From Anaerolineales bacterium (GTDB lineage Bacteria > Chloroflexota > Anaerolineae > Anaerolineales > E44-bin32), in contig JAFGNH010000065.1 of assembly GCA_016927115.1 (NCBI GenBank), positions 1 through 37,671 on the forward strand: a stretch of DNA of 37,671 nt, given 5' to 3'. The first letter of the stretch is position 1. Every line of letters begins with the position of its first letter. A program made the position numbers and the translations under genes. Under the pieces are notes generated by a model, which worked only from the letters and a program-made list of their open reading frames with translations, was not told the DNA's origin and searched no databases. Below, piece by piece: positions 7,653 through 16,443 of this stretch.

Positions 7653-10406
7653 ATGAAAGACCAGGAAGAATTAAGACGAACCAGCTGGCATACTCTATCA
7701 GAATCTGAAACGCTTTCTATGCTGGAAGTCAATCCTGAAATTGGCCTTTCGGATCAGGAAGTTCAACAGAGGAACGCCGTCTTTGGCAAGAATATGCTGG
7801 TAGAACATGGTCGAAAATCTCCGTTCTTGATTCTTTTTGACCAATTCAAAGAACCGATGACTCTTGTTCTGGTGGCAGCCGTACTCATATCTGTTTTCGT
7901 GGGAAAGGCTGAAGAATCGATAGCGATTGCTGCTATCATCGTTTTGAATGCAATCCTTGGGTTTACCCAGGAGTATCGAGCCGAAAAAGCCATGGCCGCG
8001 CTCAAGAAACTTGCGTCCCCGGTGGTTAAAGTAAAACGAAACGGGCAGGCACAAGAGGTTCCCTCCCCCCTGCTCGTTCCGGGTGACATGGTTATCCTTG
8101 AAGCAGGCGATGCTGTTCCAGCTGATTGCCGCCTAATAAAAGCCTCAACGTTTCGCGCACAGGAATCCTCACTCACCGGTGAATCTGTTCCGGTTGATAA
8201 ATCAACACCGGCGATATCGCAGGTGGAGCTTGCACTTGGAGACAGGAAAAACATGGTCTACATGGGCACATCAATCGCCTATGGTCATGGCCAGGCAGTA
8301 GTTGTTCACACCGGGATGGACACAGAGCTGGGAAGAATCGCCCATCTTCTGCAGAATGTATCCTCAGAAAAAACGCCCCTGCAGAGGCGCATGGCAAAAC
8401 TCGGGAGGACCCTCGCTGTTGCTGCATTATTCCTGGTACTCATCGTGTTTCTGCTTGGCGTGCTTAACGGCGGTAACCTGTTGGATGTGTTCCTCACTGC
8501 AATTGCGATGGCTGTGGCTGCTATTCCTGAAGGATTATCGGCTGTCGTTACGATTTCACTGGCACTTGGCGCTCAGAAGATGTTGAAACAGCATGCGCTG
8601 ATCCGGAAACTGTCAGCTGTTGAAACCCTCGGATCTGTTACATACATTTGCTCCGATAAAACAGGAACGCTTACAGAAAACCGAATGACCGTTCAGATTC
8701 TTGATGTGGCTGAAAACACCATCCATCTCGAGGAACAGCTGCAAAAAGGAATGCCGATCTATGAAACCACCCAGAACCAGAGCTGGGAGGAAAAACCCGC
8801 ACTTGGTCTCCTACTGCTTGGCAGCTGTTTGAATAACGATGCTGCGCTTGAAAAAGATTCCTCAAGTGATCGGAACTACAATACAATCGGTGACCCCACA
8901 GAGGGTGCACTGCTCGTTGCAGCCGCACATTTCGGATTCAGGAAAAAGAACCTGGAATCAATCCTTCCACGCGCTGCAGATATCCCATTCTCCTCAGAAC
9001 GAAAAAAAATGACCACAATTCATCGATGCGGGCCAAGCTTCTCAGATGAACGATTAATCACCCTGCTCCATGAAGTGTATCCGGGAAAAACCTGCCCCTT
9101 TGTAGTATTCAGCAAGGGGGCCACCAGCAGTGTCCTGCCCGGCTGCAGCCAGGTATATGTTAATGGTAAGGTCCTGCCATTGGATAAGGACTGGGAAAAA
9201 CGGATCGAAAATGCGGATGATTCCATGGCCCGGAATGGACTGCGTGTCCTGGGTTTTTCTCTTCGATCCCTTGATTCACTCCCGGATGAGAAGGACCTCA
9301 ATATCGCTGAAACCGGCCAGATCTTTATTGGATTGATAGCCATGATGGATCCACCTCGCGAAGAAGTAAAGGAAGCAGTTAACATCTGTAAACAGGCTGG
9401 CATCAAACCAATCATGATAACCGGGGATCATCCTCTTACCGCCCAGCGCATCGCCAGAGATCTCGGCATTGCAGAAAACGACAACACCCTCAGCGGGCTG
9501 GAGCTAAACAGGCTTTCTCCCCGGGAGCTTGAGAAAATGGTGGAAAACACCCCTGTTTATGCCCGGGTATCTCCTGAGCACAAGCTCAACATTGTACAGG
9601 CCCTGCAAAATAATGGGAACATTGTCGCGATGACCGGTGATGGCGTTAATGACGCCCCGGCATTGCGGCGTGCTGATATCGGGGTCGCCATGGGAATCAC
9701 TGGAACGGACGTTTCAAAAGAAGCCGCTGATATGGTTATACTCGACGATAACTTTGCCACCATTGTACGAGCTATCCGCGAAGGCAGGAAAATCTACGAT
9801 AATATCCGAAAATTTATCCAGTACACAATGACAAGTAATATTGGTGAAATCCTGGTTATGCTGCTTGGCCCCTTGCTGGGCATGCCGCTGCCCCTCACAG
9901 CCATCCAGATATTATGGGTCAATCTTGTCACCGACGGCCTGCCAGGCCTTGCATTGAGCATAGAACCTGCAGAAAGAAACATCATGAAAAGGCCGCCTTA
10001 CCCCCCGGAAGAAGGTGTTTTTGCCCGCGGAATGGGTACCAGGGTGATATGGGGTGGACTATTGATGGGCATCGTAACATCCGCTATCGGCTTTTATTTC
10101 TGGAAGATGGGTAATCCGAACTGGCAAACCATCACCTTCACCGTATTAACACTTTCTCAGATGGGTAATGCGCTGGCGATTCGTTCATATAATGAACCGC
10201 TGTTCAAGATTGGTTTGCTGACAAACCCTGCCATGCTGTTTGCTGTGCTGCTCACGCTGCTGCTCCAGATTACGATCACCTACTGGCCGGCCATGCAGTC
10301 GGTGTTTAAAACCCGCAGCCTCAGCGCTCCGGAGCTGGTTATCAGTCTTCTCAGCAGCCTGATCGTATTCGCGGTGATCGAAATTTATAAATGGCTGAAG
10401 AAATAA
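7653..10406 (+). CDS. Calcium-type P2 cation-translocating P-type ATPase
   Basis: A 917-residue ATPase of the SERCA/PMR1 class. Visible motifs are TGES (175-178, actuator), PEGL with Glu293 in M4, the phosphorylated Asp335 in [16 protein letters not shown] (about 661-669), and C-terminal helices M5-M10. Ion-site residues of SERCA are preserved in M4 (Glu293), M5 (Asn729, Glu732 in SNIGEI) and M6 (Asn757, Asp761 in NLVTDGLP). This fits a Ca2+ pump with possibly two sites, although Mn2+ transport cannot be excluded. It has an N-terminal cation-ATPase domain and no heavy-metal-binding domain. Start ATG 7653 has AGGAAGGAG upstream with somewhat long spacing (12 bases). It is monocistronic and ends before a strong terminator. 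Confidence 0.95.
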   Translation: MKDQEELRRTSWHTLSESETLSMLEVNPEIGLSDQEVQQRNAVFGKNMLVEHGRKSPFLILFDQFKEPMTLVLVAAVLISVFVGKAEESIAIAAIIVLNAILGFTQEYRAEKAMAALKKLASPVVKVKRNGQAQEVPSPLLVPGDMVILEAGDAVPADCRLIKASTFRAQESSLTGESVPVDKSTPAISQVELALGDRKNMVYMGTSIAYGHGQAVVVHTGMDTELGRIAHLLQNVSSEKTPLQRRMAKLGRTLAVAALFLVLIVFLLGVLNGGNLLDVFLTAIAMAVAAIPEGLSAVVTISLALGAQKMLKQHALIRKLSAVETLGSVTYICSDKTGTLTENRMTVQILDVAENTIHLEEQLQKGMPIYETTQNQSWEEKPALGLLLLGSCLNNDAALEKDSSSDRNYNTIGDPTEGALLVAAAHFGFRKKNLESILPRAADIPFSSERKKMTTIHRCGPSFSDERLITLLHEVYPGKTCPFVVFSKGATSSVLPGCSQVYVNGKVLPLDKDWEKRIENADDSMARNGLRVLGFSLRSLDSLPDEKDLNIAETGQIFIGLIAMMDPPREEVKEAVNICKQAGIKPIMITGDHPLTAQRIARDLGIAENDNTLSGLELNRLSPRELEKMVENTPVYARVSPEHKLNIVQALQNNGNIVAMTGDGVNDAPALRRADIGVAMGITGTDVSKEAADMVILDDNFATIVRAIREGRKIYDNIRKFIQYTMTSNIGEILVMLLGPLLGMPLPLTAIQILWVNLVTDGLPGLALSIEPAERNIMKRPPYPPEEGVFARGMGTRVIWGGLLMGIVTSAIGFYFWKMGNPNWQTITFTVLTLSQMGNALAIRSYNEPLFKIGLLTNPAMLFAVLLTLLLQITITYWPAMQSVFKTRSLSAPELVISLLSSLIVFAVIEIYKWLKK

Positions 10407-10495
10407 GTGCCCGACTGCTGCCAGGGAATCAGTTCTATATCCGGGAGACATCCATCCAAACCCACACTGAAAACCTTGATGAATATCAATAACAG

Positions 10496-10534
10496 ACTTC
10501 CCCTGCTCCGATGTTGGATGCAGGGGAAGTTTTT
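10496..10534 (+). terminator. Rho-independent terminator after the cation ATPase
   Basis: A perfect 11-bp stem (ACTTCCCCTGC / GCAGGGGAAGT) with a 13-base loop is followed by TTTTT on the + strand, 90 bp after the ATPase stop. On the - strand the same stem lacks a U-run, so it serves the ATPase transcript better than the convergent glmS transcript. Confidence 0.88.
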
Positions 10535-10607
10535 ACCGAGTGAAGTGCTGCTCTTGTGAAATCCGATAATTCAGCAGGATCTTAACGATGGTTTTCTAAA
10601 GCTCCGA

Positions 10608-12449
10608 TCATTCGACGGTGACACTTTTAGCCAGATTGCGAGGCTGATCAACATCAGCTCCACGCAGAACAGCAGTGTGGTAAGCAAGCAGCTGCAGCGG
10701 CACAACTGTCGTGACAGGACTCAACCTCCAGGGTGTTTCCGGCACCCAGATTACTTCATCTGCAATATCAGCAATCTGATCGTCGCCCTCGGTTGCTACA
10801 ACGATCAGGTACCCTCCCCTCGCCCTAACCTGCTGTACCTGATTTAGCATCTTTTCATACCAGGGGTCGCGCGGCACCAATGCAATAACCGGCATATCTT
10901 TATCGATCAAAGCAATCGGGCCATGTTTCATTTCTCCGGCCGGGTATGCTTCCGCATGGATATAGGAAATTTCTTTCAGTTTTAAAGCCCCTTCATAAGC
11001 CGTGGGCATATTAATGCCACGTCCCAGATACAGGCAGTGCGAAACTTGCTCAAGCCGCTTTGCTACCTTGCGTATATTTGATTCCTGGTACAAGCATGAA
11101 GCCACCAACTCAGGAATGTTTCTCAACGCAAGCACAGCTGATTTCATTTTTTCTTCGGAGAGTGTTCCGCGTTGTTTTCCCATCCACAAGCCCAGAAGAT
11201 ACAGGTCCAGCAGTGGAGCAAGGTAGGCCTTGGTTGAAGCCACACCGATTTCAGGGCCGGCTCGCATCGAAAGACTGCCATGAGCGCTCCGCATCGCCTG
11301 GGAACCGACTACATTTACAATACTCCAGATGAGCGCACCTCTTTGCTTGGCTTCAGCCATGGCTGCAAGTGTATCTGCAGTTTCCCCAGATTGGCTGATA
11401 GCCAGAACAATGGTGTTTCCATCAACAATCGGATCCCTGTACCGGAACTCTGATGCGATATCGACCTCGACGGGAATCCTCGCAAAATTCTCGATCAGTA
11501 CCTTTCCCACCATACCTGCATGTGAAGCGGTGCCGCAGGCCGTGATCACCATCCTGTTATAGCGATCGAGATTTTCCACTGATTGATCCAGATCTGAAAG
11601 ATGCACTGTTGTACTGCTGAAATCTACCCGGCCGCTCAGTGTATCCACTGCAACCTGCGGCTGCTCATATATTTCCTTCAGCATGAAGTGCTGATACTCA
11701 CCTTTTTCAGCTGAACCAGCTTCCCAGGCAACATGATGCACCCGTTCTTCGACGATTTTTCCGGATAAAGTGTACAGCTCTGCACCTGTTTTACCGACCA
11801 CAGCAATCTGACCGGGCTCAAGGAAGATCATGTCAGAGGTGTGGCTCAGAATCGCAGGGATATCAGAAGCAATAAACATCTCCCCCTCGCCTTTACCAAG
11901 TACGATACCTCCGCCATGGCCGATACGGGCGGTATACAACGTTTCCGGCTCTTCGCTTGAAAGCATAACCACTGCATGCGATCCTTTCAGGCGAAGGATC
12001 GTTTTACGAAACGCTTCTGCCAGGTCACCGCTCTGCCTAAACTCCTTTTCAACAAGATGCACAATAACTTCCGTATCAGTATCGGAGTTAAACCTAATTC
12101 CTTCTCTGGACAATTCTTCCTTAATCGTAAGCTGGTTTTCAATAATCCCATTATGGACAACGGTAATAGTCCCGGTGCTTCCCAGGTGCGGATGTGCATT
12201 CCTTGCTGAAGGTTGCCCATGAGTTGCCCAACGTGTATGCCCTATGCCGATATTGCCATGAAGTGGGCATTGTTGAATCAATGATTTTAATCGTTCCAGT
12301 TTTCCTGAATCTCTTCGAATCTCGATTTGTCCTTCATCCAACACGGCTATTCCTGCAGAGTCGTAACCACGATACTCAAGCCGAGTAAGTCCTTCGAGGA
12401 TAACTGCCGTTGCATCCCGCGGACCAATATAGCCCACAATACCACACAT
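10608..12449 (-). CDS. glmS: Glutamine-fructose-6-phosphate aminotransferase (isomerizing)
   Basis: A 613-residue GlmS, which makes glucosamine-6-phosphate from fructose-6-phosphate and glutamine, the entry step to UDP-GlcNAc for peptidoglycan and other glycans. The N-terminal glutaminase domain begins MCGIVGYIG, so Cys2 is the nucleophile after Met removal; HTRWATHG and the YRGYDSAG segment follow. Two SIS domains and the conserved C-terminus (QPRNLAKSVTVE) complete it. The start at 12449 is set by the need for Cys2 and by AAGGAG five bases upstream; the frame stays open to 12521, but that extension is leader RNA. The leader contains a glmS ribozyme (12483-12690), so feedback by glucosamine-6-phosphate through mRNA self-cleavage is predicted. 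Confidence 0.97.
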   Translation of the reverse strand: MCGIVGYIGPRDATAVILEGLTRLEYRGYDSAGIAVLDEGQIEIRRDSGKLERLKSLIQQCPLHGNIGIGHTRWATHGQPSARNAHPHLGSTGTITVVHNGIIENQLTIKEELSREGIRFNSDTDTEVIVHLVEKEFRQSGDLAEAFRKTILRLKGSHAVVMLSSEEPETLYTARIGHGGGIVLGKGEGEMFIASDIPAILSHTSDMIFLEPGQIAVVGKTGAELYTLSGKIVEERVHHVAWEAGSAEKGEYQHFMLKEIYEQPQVAVDTLSGRVDFSSTTVHLSDLDQSVENLDRYNRMVITACGTASHAGMVGKVLIENFARIPVEVDIASEFRYRDPIVDGNTIVLAISQSGETADTLAAMAEAKQRGALIWSIVNVVGSQAMRSAHGSLSMRAGPEIGVASTKAYLAPLLDLYLLGLWMGKQRGTLSEEKMKSAVLALRNIPELVASCLYQESNIRKVAKRLEQVSHCLYLGRGINMPTAYEGALKLKEISYIHAEAYPAGEMKHGPIALIDKDMPVIALVPRDPWYEKMLNQVQQVRARGGYLIVVATEGDDQIADIADEVIWVPETPWRLSPVTTVVPLQLLAYHTAVLRGADVDQPRNLAKSVTVE

Positions 12450-12482
12450 GGGTGCTCCTTTTTTTATATTGGTTTTTTTTGG

Positions 12483-12690
12483 AACCACCGGGATCTGTTT
12501 TGCCTTACCGTTTCCAGTCAAGGATTGTCAGATCGATTTTTTGGGGGAAAGGTATCGGGCAGGTGGTTTACCCGGAGGGCTTCCGCTGATCTTTCGATTT
12601 TCGCCCTATGATAATTTCTGATCACAGGGCTTATCCTCATTCTGACATGAGGAACCCTCATCCTCGTCACCCTTTGCAGGGCCTTGCGCT
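12483..12690 (-). ncRNA. glmS self-cleaving ribozyme/riboswitch, with two extra hairpins
   Basis: Read on the - strand. Predicted cleavage lies between A12690 and G12689 (A|GCGC). P1 is GCCCU/AGGGU closed by a GCAA loop (12682-12669). The conserved GACGAGG follows (12668-12662). P2 is GAGGGU (12659-12654) with GCCCUC (12580-12575). A hairpin AUC-GAAA-GAU (12598-12589) leads to CAGCGGAAG (12588-12580), whose GCG can pair with CGC next to the cleavage site. P3 is CGGG/CCCG (12574-12571, 12559-12556). Its loop AACCACC (12568-12562) pairs perfectly with GGUGGUU (12489-12483), giving the P3.1 pseudoknot. P4 is GAUCUG/CAGAUC (12534-12529, 12497-12492) with an inner CCUU/AAGG. Two additional hairpins (12635-12652, 12603-12630) are inserted where the canonical RNA has only a few bases. 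The position ahead of glmS agrees with a glucosamine-6-phosphate-activated ribozyme. Confidence 0.88.
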
Positions 12691-12740
12691 GACCTTCCCA
12701 TTAATTAGTTTCCTCGTGTTCTCCTTTCTGCAGCTACAGG

Positions 12741-12770
12741 ATTGTAACCGACCTCCTGAGAATTTGTCAA
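12741..12770 (-). promoter_or_regulatory. Sigma-70-type promoter of glmS
   Basis: On the - strand, a perfect -35 TTGACA (12770-12765) is followed after 18 bp by TACAAT (12746-12741). The expected start, near 12734, gives a leader of about 285 bases that contains the whole ribozyme, with about 45 bases before the cleavage site. It lies immediately after the stop codon of the upstream gene at 12793, which separates glmS from the operon behind it. Confidence 0.8.
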
Positions 12771-12792
12771 AAGCGGATTCTTATCAGCCCGC

Positions 12793-13755
12793 TCAAGCAA
12801 GATCTCCCATTCTTCTGGCATTTTCTTTCAACATCTTCCAGAAATCCTGCTTTTCTCTCTCCGGATCCCCTCCCGGTACTGGCTCGAACATATCGGAAAT
12901 ATCCAGTGTAATATAAAGAAGTGCCAGTTTTTTTTGATAAATCTTGCTGGCCCTATCCAGAATTTGCCGATTCAGGTTTTTTGTCAGGCGATCCCCAATA
13001 GATAGCAGATTTGAGCGCGGGCAATCAATCAAAGCTGCAAAATACCTGTCACTTTCAACCTGGCAGACCAGATCATCATCACGCAGTGTTTTGGAAATAG
13101 CCTCCCCCACAATAACCGTTACCCTGTCCGCTGCTAATCTTCCTTGCTCCCGATCCAGTTCCTGATGTCCAATAATAATAAAAGCTATCAGCGAGATCGG
13201 CACACGATTTTGAACTGGTGTTGAATATCTACGCCAGAGCATATCAAGCCAGGTTTCTGTCTCAAGAAGGCGTGAAGGTTCATCCGTTTCAGACAGGCGA
13301 TCGAGTGATTCCTCATATTCAGTTCTTGATGAGCCCGAATGTTCGCCAGTACGAAGTCTGCGATCTCTTCCATACCATGCCAGGTAAAGGCGATAAACAC
13401 CAAACATGGTCGATACAGAGAGAGCCATCCATAGAAGGAATCGTGTTCGGTTGTCGATTGGAAACAGGGGGAGTGAGATTAAAAGCAGTGCACAACCCAT
13501 TGTCAGCATGAAATAGATGCGATTAGACCAATCTTCAAAAAAGTGGATCTCAAACGCCTTGGGGATTGGGTTACCCTGATTTTTCTGCTCCCTTATATTT
13601 TTTTCACTTTCCTGCTGGTCTATCAATTTAGCAAATCTGCGGTCAACCTGGTATCGGCCCCAATATCCAGCCAGGGCAATGGAATTCAGCAGGATCAGGC
13701 CAAGAACGACCAGCGCGCCCCACCAGCTAGAAAGTATTTCGGTTAGTTCAAACAT
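12793..13755 (-). CDS. Membrane protein with degenerate GGDEF domain
   Basis: A 320-residue protein. Transmembrane helices are visible at about residues 13-31 and as a pair at about 80-100 and 106-126. A polar linker rich in Arg, Ser and Glu follows, then a C-terminal domain (about 178-310) whose pattern fits the GGDEF nucleotidyl-cyclase fold: PISLIAFIIIG, a DREQG segment, and TLRDDDLVCQVESDRYFAALI. The signature GGDEF is replaced by ESDRY (234-238), so diguanylate cyclase activity is not expected; a structural or ligand-sensing role is inferred. Start ATG 13755 has GGAGG nine bases upstream. It lies 172 bp after cmk and just before the glmS promoter. The family call rests on pattern similarity, not on the signature motif. 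Confidence 0.72.
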   Translation of the reverse strand: MFELTEILSSWWGALVVLGLILLNSIALAGYWGRYQVDRRFAKLIDQQESEKNIREQKNQGNPIPKAFEIHFFEDWSNRIYFMLTMGCALLLISLPLFPIDNRTRFLLWMALSVSTMFGVYRLYLAWYGRDRRLRTGEHSGSSRTEYEESLDRLSETDEPSRLLETETWLDMLWRRYSTPVQNRVPISLIAFIIIGHQELDREQGRLAADRVTVIVGEAISKTLRDDDLVCQVESDRYFAALIDCPRSNLLSIGDRLTKNLNRQILDRASKIYQKKLALLYITLDISDMFEPVPGGDPEREKQDFWKMLKENARRMGDLA

Positions 13756-13768
13756 GCTGCCGAACCTC

Positions 13769-13797
13769 CAGACAACTCAATCTGCGGTTTTTGTCTG
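13769..13797. repeat. Inverted repeat upstream of the degenerate-GGDEF gene
   Basis: CAGACAA and TTGTCTG, perfect 7-bp arms with a 15-base spacer, end about 14 bp before the start codon of the - strand gene, so they overlap or adjoin its Shine-Dalgarno region. It could fold in the mRNA and affect translation, or be an operator. No U-run. Confidence 0.3.
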
Positions 13798-13927
13798 TGA
13801 TCTGATTATCGTCGATAAAGCCACGACCGTGCAACTGAAATCCCGATCGTACCGCTGGAAAAGCAAACGCAGCTTTATTCAGTGCTGCTGAGCAAATGCA
13901 TCAACATGACTCTCTTAATACTGCTTT

Positions 13928-14626
13928 CTACATTCCGGAGAGCTCTAATCGGGTGTGAATCACGGCCAATACTTCGGTCACCACTTCCTCAATGTTCTTA
14001 TCTGTTGTGTCCAGAATGACTGCATCTGCTGCGGGTCTGAGTGGAGCAATCTCTCGGGTGGAATCTATTCTGTCACGCTCTTTCATAGCGTTGATCAGTT
14101 GATCCAGATCTACCTGTACACCCCGCTTCTGTTCTTCAGAAAAACGCCTGCGTGCACGTTCCTCCACGGAAGCATCAAGATAGAATTTAATATCAGCTTC
14201 AGGAAGGACCACCGTGCCGATATCCCGTCCTACCATGACAACATTCTTGTGCAGCCCGATAAGCCTCTGTTGAGATGTCATGGCTTCACGGACACCCTTA
14301 TACGTGGAAATCAATGAAACGTTCCGGTTTACTCTGGCTGCCCTGATAGCCCATGTCACATCCGACCCATCCAGCAGCACATCATACTGCCTGCCGTCAT
14401 TCTTATGAGGGGGCTGCACATCAATACCTATCTTCCCCGCCAGTGCCGACACCTCTGCTTCATTCTCCGGATCTATATTCGCATTTAAAACGGCTAAAGT
14501 AACAGCACGATACATAACACCGGTATCAAAATATAAAAATTTCAGTTCCTTTGCTATTCGTTCAGCAACAGTTGATTTTCCCGATGCCGCCGGGCCATCT
14601 ATTGCGATTACTGCTGACTTGCTCAT
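13928..14626 (-). CDS. cmk: Cytidylate kinase (CMP/dCMP kinase)
   Basis: A 232-residue bacterial-type CMP kinase, which phosphorylates CMP and dCMP with ATP. P-loop IDGPAASGKST is at residues 9-19, followed by the FDTGVMYRAVT substrate segment, the family's VGRDIGTVV, and the lid region ARRRFSEEQ. Length is normal (about 225). ATG 14626 overlaps the stop of the preceding membrane-protein gene (ATGA), so this housekeeping gene is translationally coupled to the glycosylation cluster upstream. In addition to nucleotide metabolism, CTP supply supports CDP-sugar synthesis; a functional link to the RfbE-like epimerase is only conjecture. Confidence 0.96.
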   Translation of the reverse strand: MSKSAVIAIDGPAASGKSTVAERIAKELKFLYFDTGVMYRAVTLAVLNANIDPENEAEVSALAGKIGIDVQPPHKNDGRQYDVLLDGSDVTWAIRAARVNRNVSLISTYKGVREAMTSQQRLIGLHKNVVMVGRDIGTVVLPEADIKFYLDASVEERARRRFSEEQKRGVQVDLDQLINAMKERDRIDSTREIAPLRPAADAVILDTTDKNIEEVVTEVLAVIHTRLELSGM

Positions 14627-16443
14627 TCAATACCCTCACCAGATTCCAAATTATCTGATTCGATCAAATTTTCCATTTCCACAAACATCAAATCAGACCG
14701 TACCAATAAAGTCCACTCCTCATAATAAACGGGGGCCTGCCGCTTATACCACCAGCGAAGTAGATTTGGCGGGAATGCCTGCAGCCATCCCTTCCTTTCA
14801 AACAGGGTTGAAGTACGCCCAGTATATGCAGATGGGAGAGAAACGGGAATATTCAAAACCGGCGATAGAAAAATGTCAGGGCCGGTATTCTCAAGCAGAG
14901 CATTCTCACTTCCTTTGTACGCCGGGAATCTACGGAGATGCCATGCCAATGCCGGTGGTGCAGGTTCTTCAAAATATACAGTAAGCCCTGATTTATCTCC
15001 GGTATTTGCAATGGATATGTTCTCCATTGAATCCAAAAAACTGCGTATTTCCTGTCGTGATACAGAAACACGCCAGAATTCAGAAGCGGTCGCTGATGAG
15101 GGAAGAAAATTCAAATGCCAGATTGATGAAATTATGGCACACAGCAGCAGAAAAGACGCCGTTATGGACCCTCCTTTTAACGCAAACTTCCATCCCCAAC
15201 CAAACCCGAAAAAGACAAGAACTACAATGCCGGTTACAACTGCCCCTAACGCAATGCCAAGCCGTGGTACTGCCTCTGCCATATCTGCGACTGCAGCATG
15301 CTGTACATAACCCCCTGTTTGAAGGTAGGCAAAGATCATCAGGACAAAAAGCACTGTTCCGGCACCAATCATTTCCAGCGAGATCTCCTCATCCGGTCCG
15401 CTGGACAGCCAGGCAAGAAAAAACATGAGGAAATAGACCGAAAGAAGGATCAAAGTCAGGACAATCCACACCAATCCGGTACCAGTGCGTGCAGGATAGA
15501 ACAGGTACACAAGGCTTGCAGATATGAAAAGGAATAACAGCAGTAGTTGGTCTCTGCTGCGCCGCAGCATCGCAAGTACAATGCACGCCAGAGCAACCAG
15601 CCAAATCGGCTCATAGATGAAAATGGAGGCAAAACCTGTCAGCGGGCTGTAGCCTCCCTGTGTCCCCCATCCAGTTATCCATTGCCCTGCCGAGTGAAAA
15701 AGTGCGACCGCTCCGCTGGTCCGGAATCCCGCACCGGAGGCAATAAAAACCACGGTAACCAGGACAATAATCCCGGTTTCTCGCAGCCATAACCACAGGT
15801 CTTGCCAGAACCTCTTCATAAAATCAGCAGGTGATGCGAAGTTCAGGAGATACATCGTTATCCCGAAAATCAGCAGCGCAGTAAGACTTTCGGGGCCGGA
15901 TGTAATAATCAGACCTGCTGAAACCGCTGCAGTTGCAGCCCATGTCTTTCGTGCCTGTGGAATCGTCAATGACTGTTCCATTCGCCAGAATGCAATAACA
16001 AATCCTGAAATTGCCGTCACAGAGAGCATTGCACTGGACGCAGTTCTGGAAATCGTTACCAACAATGGTGAAACAGCAATCAGAAAGGAAGCAAGCAGAA
16101 CTGGCAATCGGCCGGCTTTTTCCCTGAACATCCAGGGAAGAAACACAAGCAGCGTACCAGCAGCAGCAGGAATAAGTCTGGGAACTGCATCAGAAGCAGG
16201 CAGCAGCATAAACACAACCCACGTCAGGAAGGAATATAACGGAGAACTGGAGGGTTCACTACTTGCCGAATCCCATATTTCGGATGCGCCTGGCGTGCCT
16301 TCCGCAGCCGAGAGTGCTAAAACCGCTTCAGCGTTATTCAAAGGCAGGATACTCAGAACACGGAACCGCAGCCACGCTCCTAAAAGAACGATCAGGGCCA
16401 GGGCAGCATAATCAAAACGTATCGAAAAATGTCGCTTACTCAT
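14623..16443 (-). CDS. GT-C/TIGR03663-like polytopic membrane protein (Agl23-like)
   Basis: A 606-residue protein with about 12 hydrophobic segments and a short soluble C-terminal region (about 480-590). The N-terminal part follows the TIGR03663/GT39 pattern: a first helix, a loop with an acidic motif, then SDAVPRLIPAAAGTLLVFLPW. As I recall that family, members carry an invariant DE and an HGP in the first loop. Here they read NNAEA (A38-E39) and SSSPL (66-69), so one acidic residue and the HGP are lost. Relatives sit next to YYY (DUF2298) proteins, as here. GT-C proteins transfer sugar from polyprenyl-phosphate donors on the outer membrane face, but with the altered motif activity is uncertain. 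It overlaps both neighbours by ATGA. Confidence 0.75.
   Translation of the reverse strand: MSKRHFSIRFDYAALALIVLLGAWLRFRVLSILPLNNAEAVLALSAAEGTPGASEIWDSASSEPSSSPLYSFLTWVVFMLLPASDAVPRLIPAAAGTLLVFLPWMFREKAGRLPVLLASFLIAVSPLLVTISRTASSAMLSVTAISGFVIAFWRMEQSLTIPQARKTWAATAAVSAGLIITSGPESLTALLIFGITMYLLNFASPADFMKRFWQDLWLWLRETGIIVLVTVVFIASGAGFRTSGAVALFHSAGQWITGWGTQGGYSPLTGFASIFIYEPIWLVALACIVLAMLRRSRDQLLLLFLFISASLVYLFYPARTGTGLVWIVLTLILLSVYFLMFFLAWLSSGPDEEISLEMIGAGTVLFVLMIFAYLQTGGYVQHAAVADMAEAVPRLGIALGAVVTGIVVLVFFGFGWGWKFALKGGSITASFLLLCAIISSIWHLNFLPSSATASEFWRVSVSRQEIRSFLDSMENISIANTGDKSGLTVYFEEPAPPALAWHLRRFPAYKGSENALLENTGPDIFLSPVLNIPVSLPSAYTGRTSTLFERKGWLQAFPPNLLRWWYKRQAPVYYEEWTLLVRSDLMFVEMENLIESDNLESGEGIE

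Noticed and set aside
10496..10534. The same stem as the glmS terminator
   Set aside because: On the - strand the stem is followed by CTGTTATTG and not a U-run, so only weak bidirectional action is possible.
12450..12521. N-terminal extension of glmS to an upstream in-frame start
   Set aside because: GlmS needs Cys as residue 2 (MCGIVGYIG), the good ribosome binding site is just before 12449, and the extension overlaps the P4/P3.1 part of the ribozyme.
12608..12916. A 102-codon + strand reading frame with hydrophobic stretches
   Set aside because: It lies antisense to the glmS promoter and ribozyme and to the end of the gene at 12793, has no ribosome binding site, and its composition follows the opposite-strand elements.
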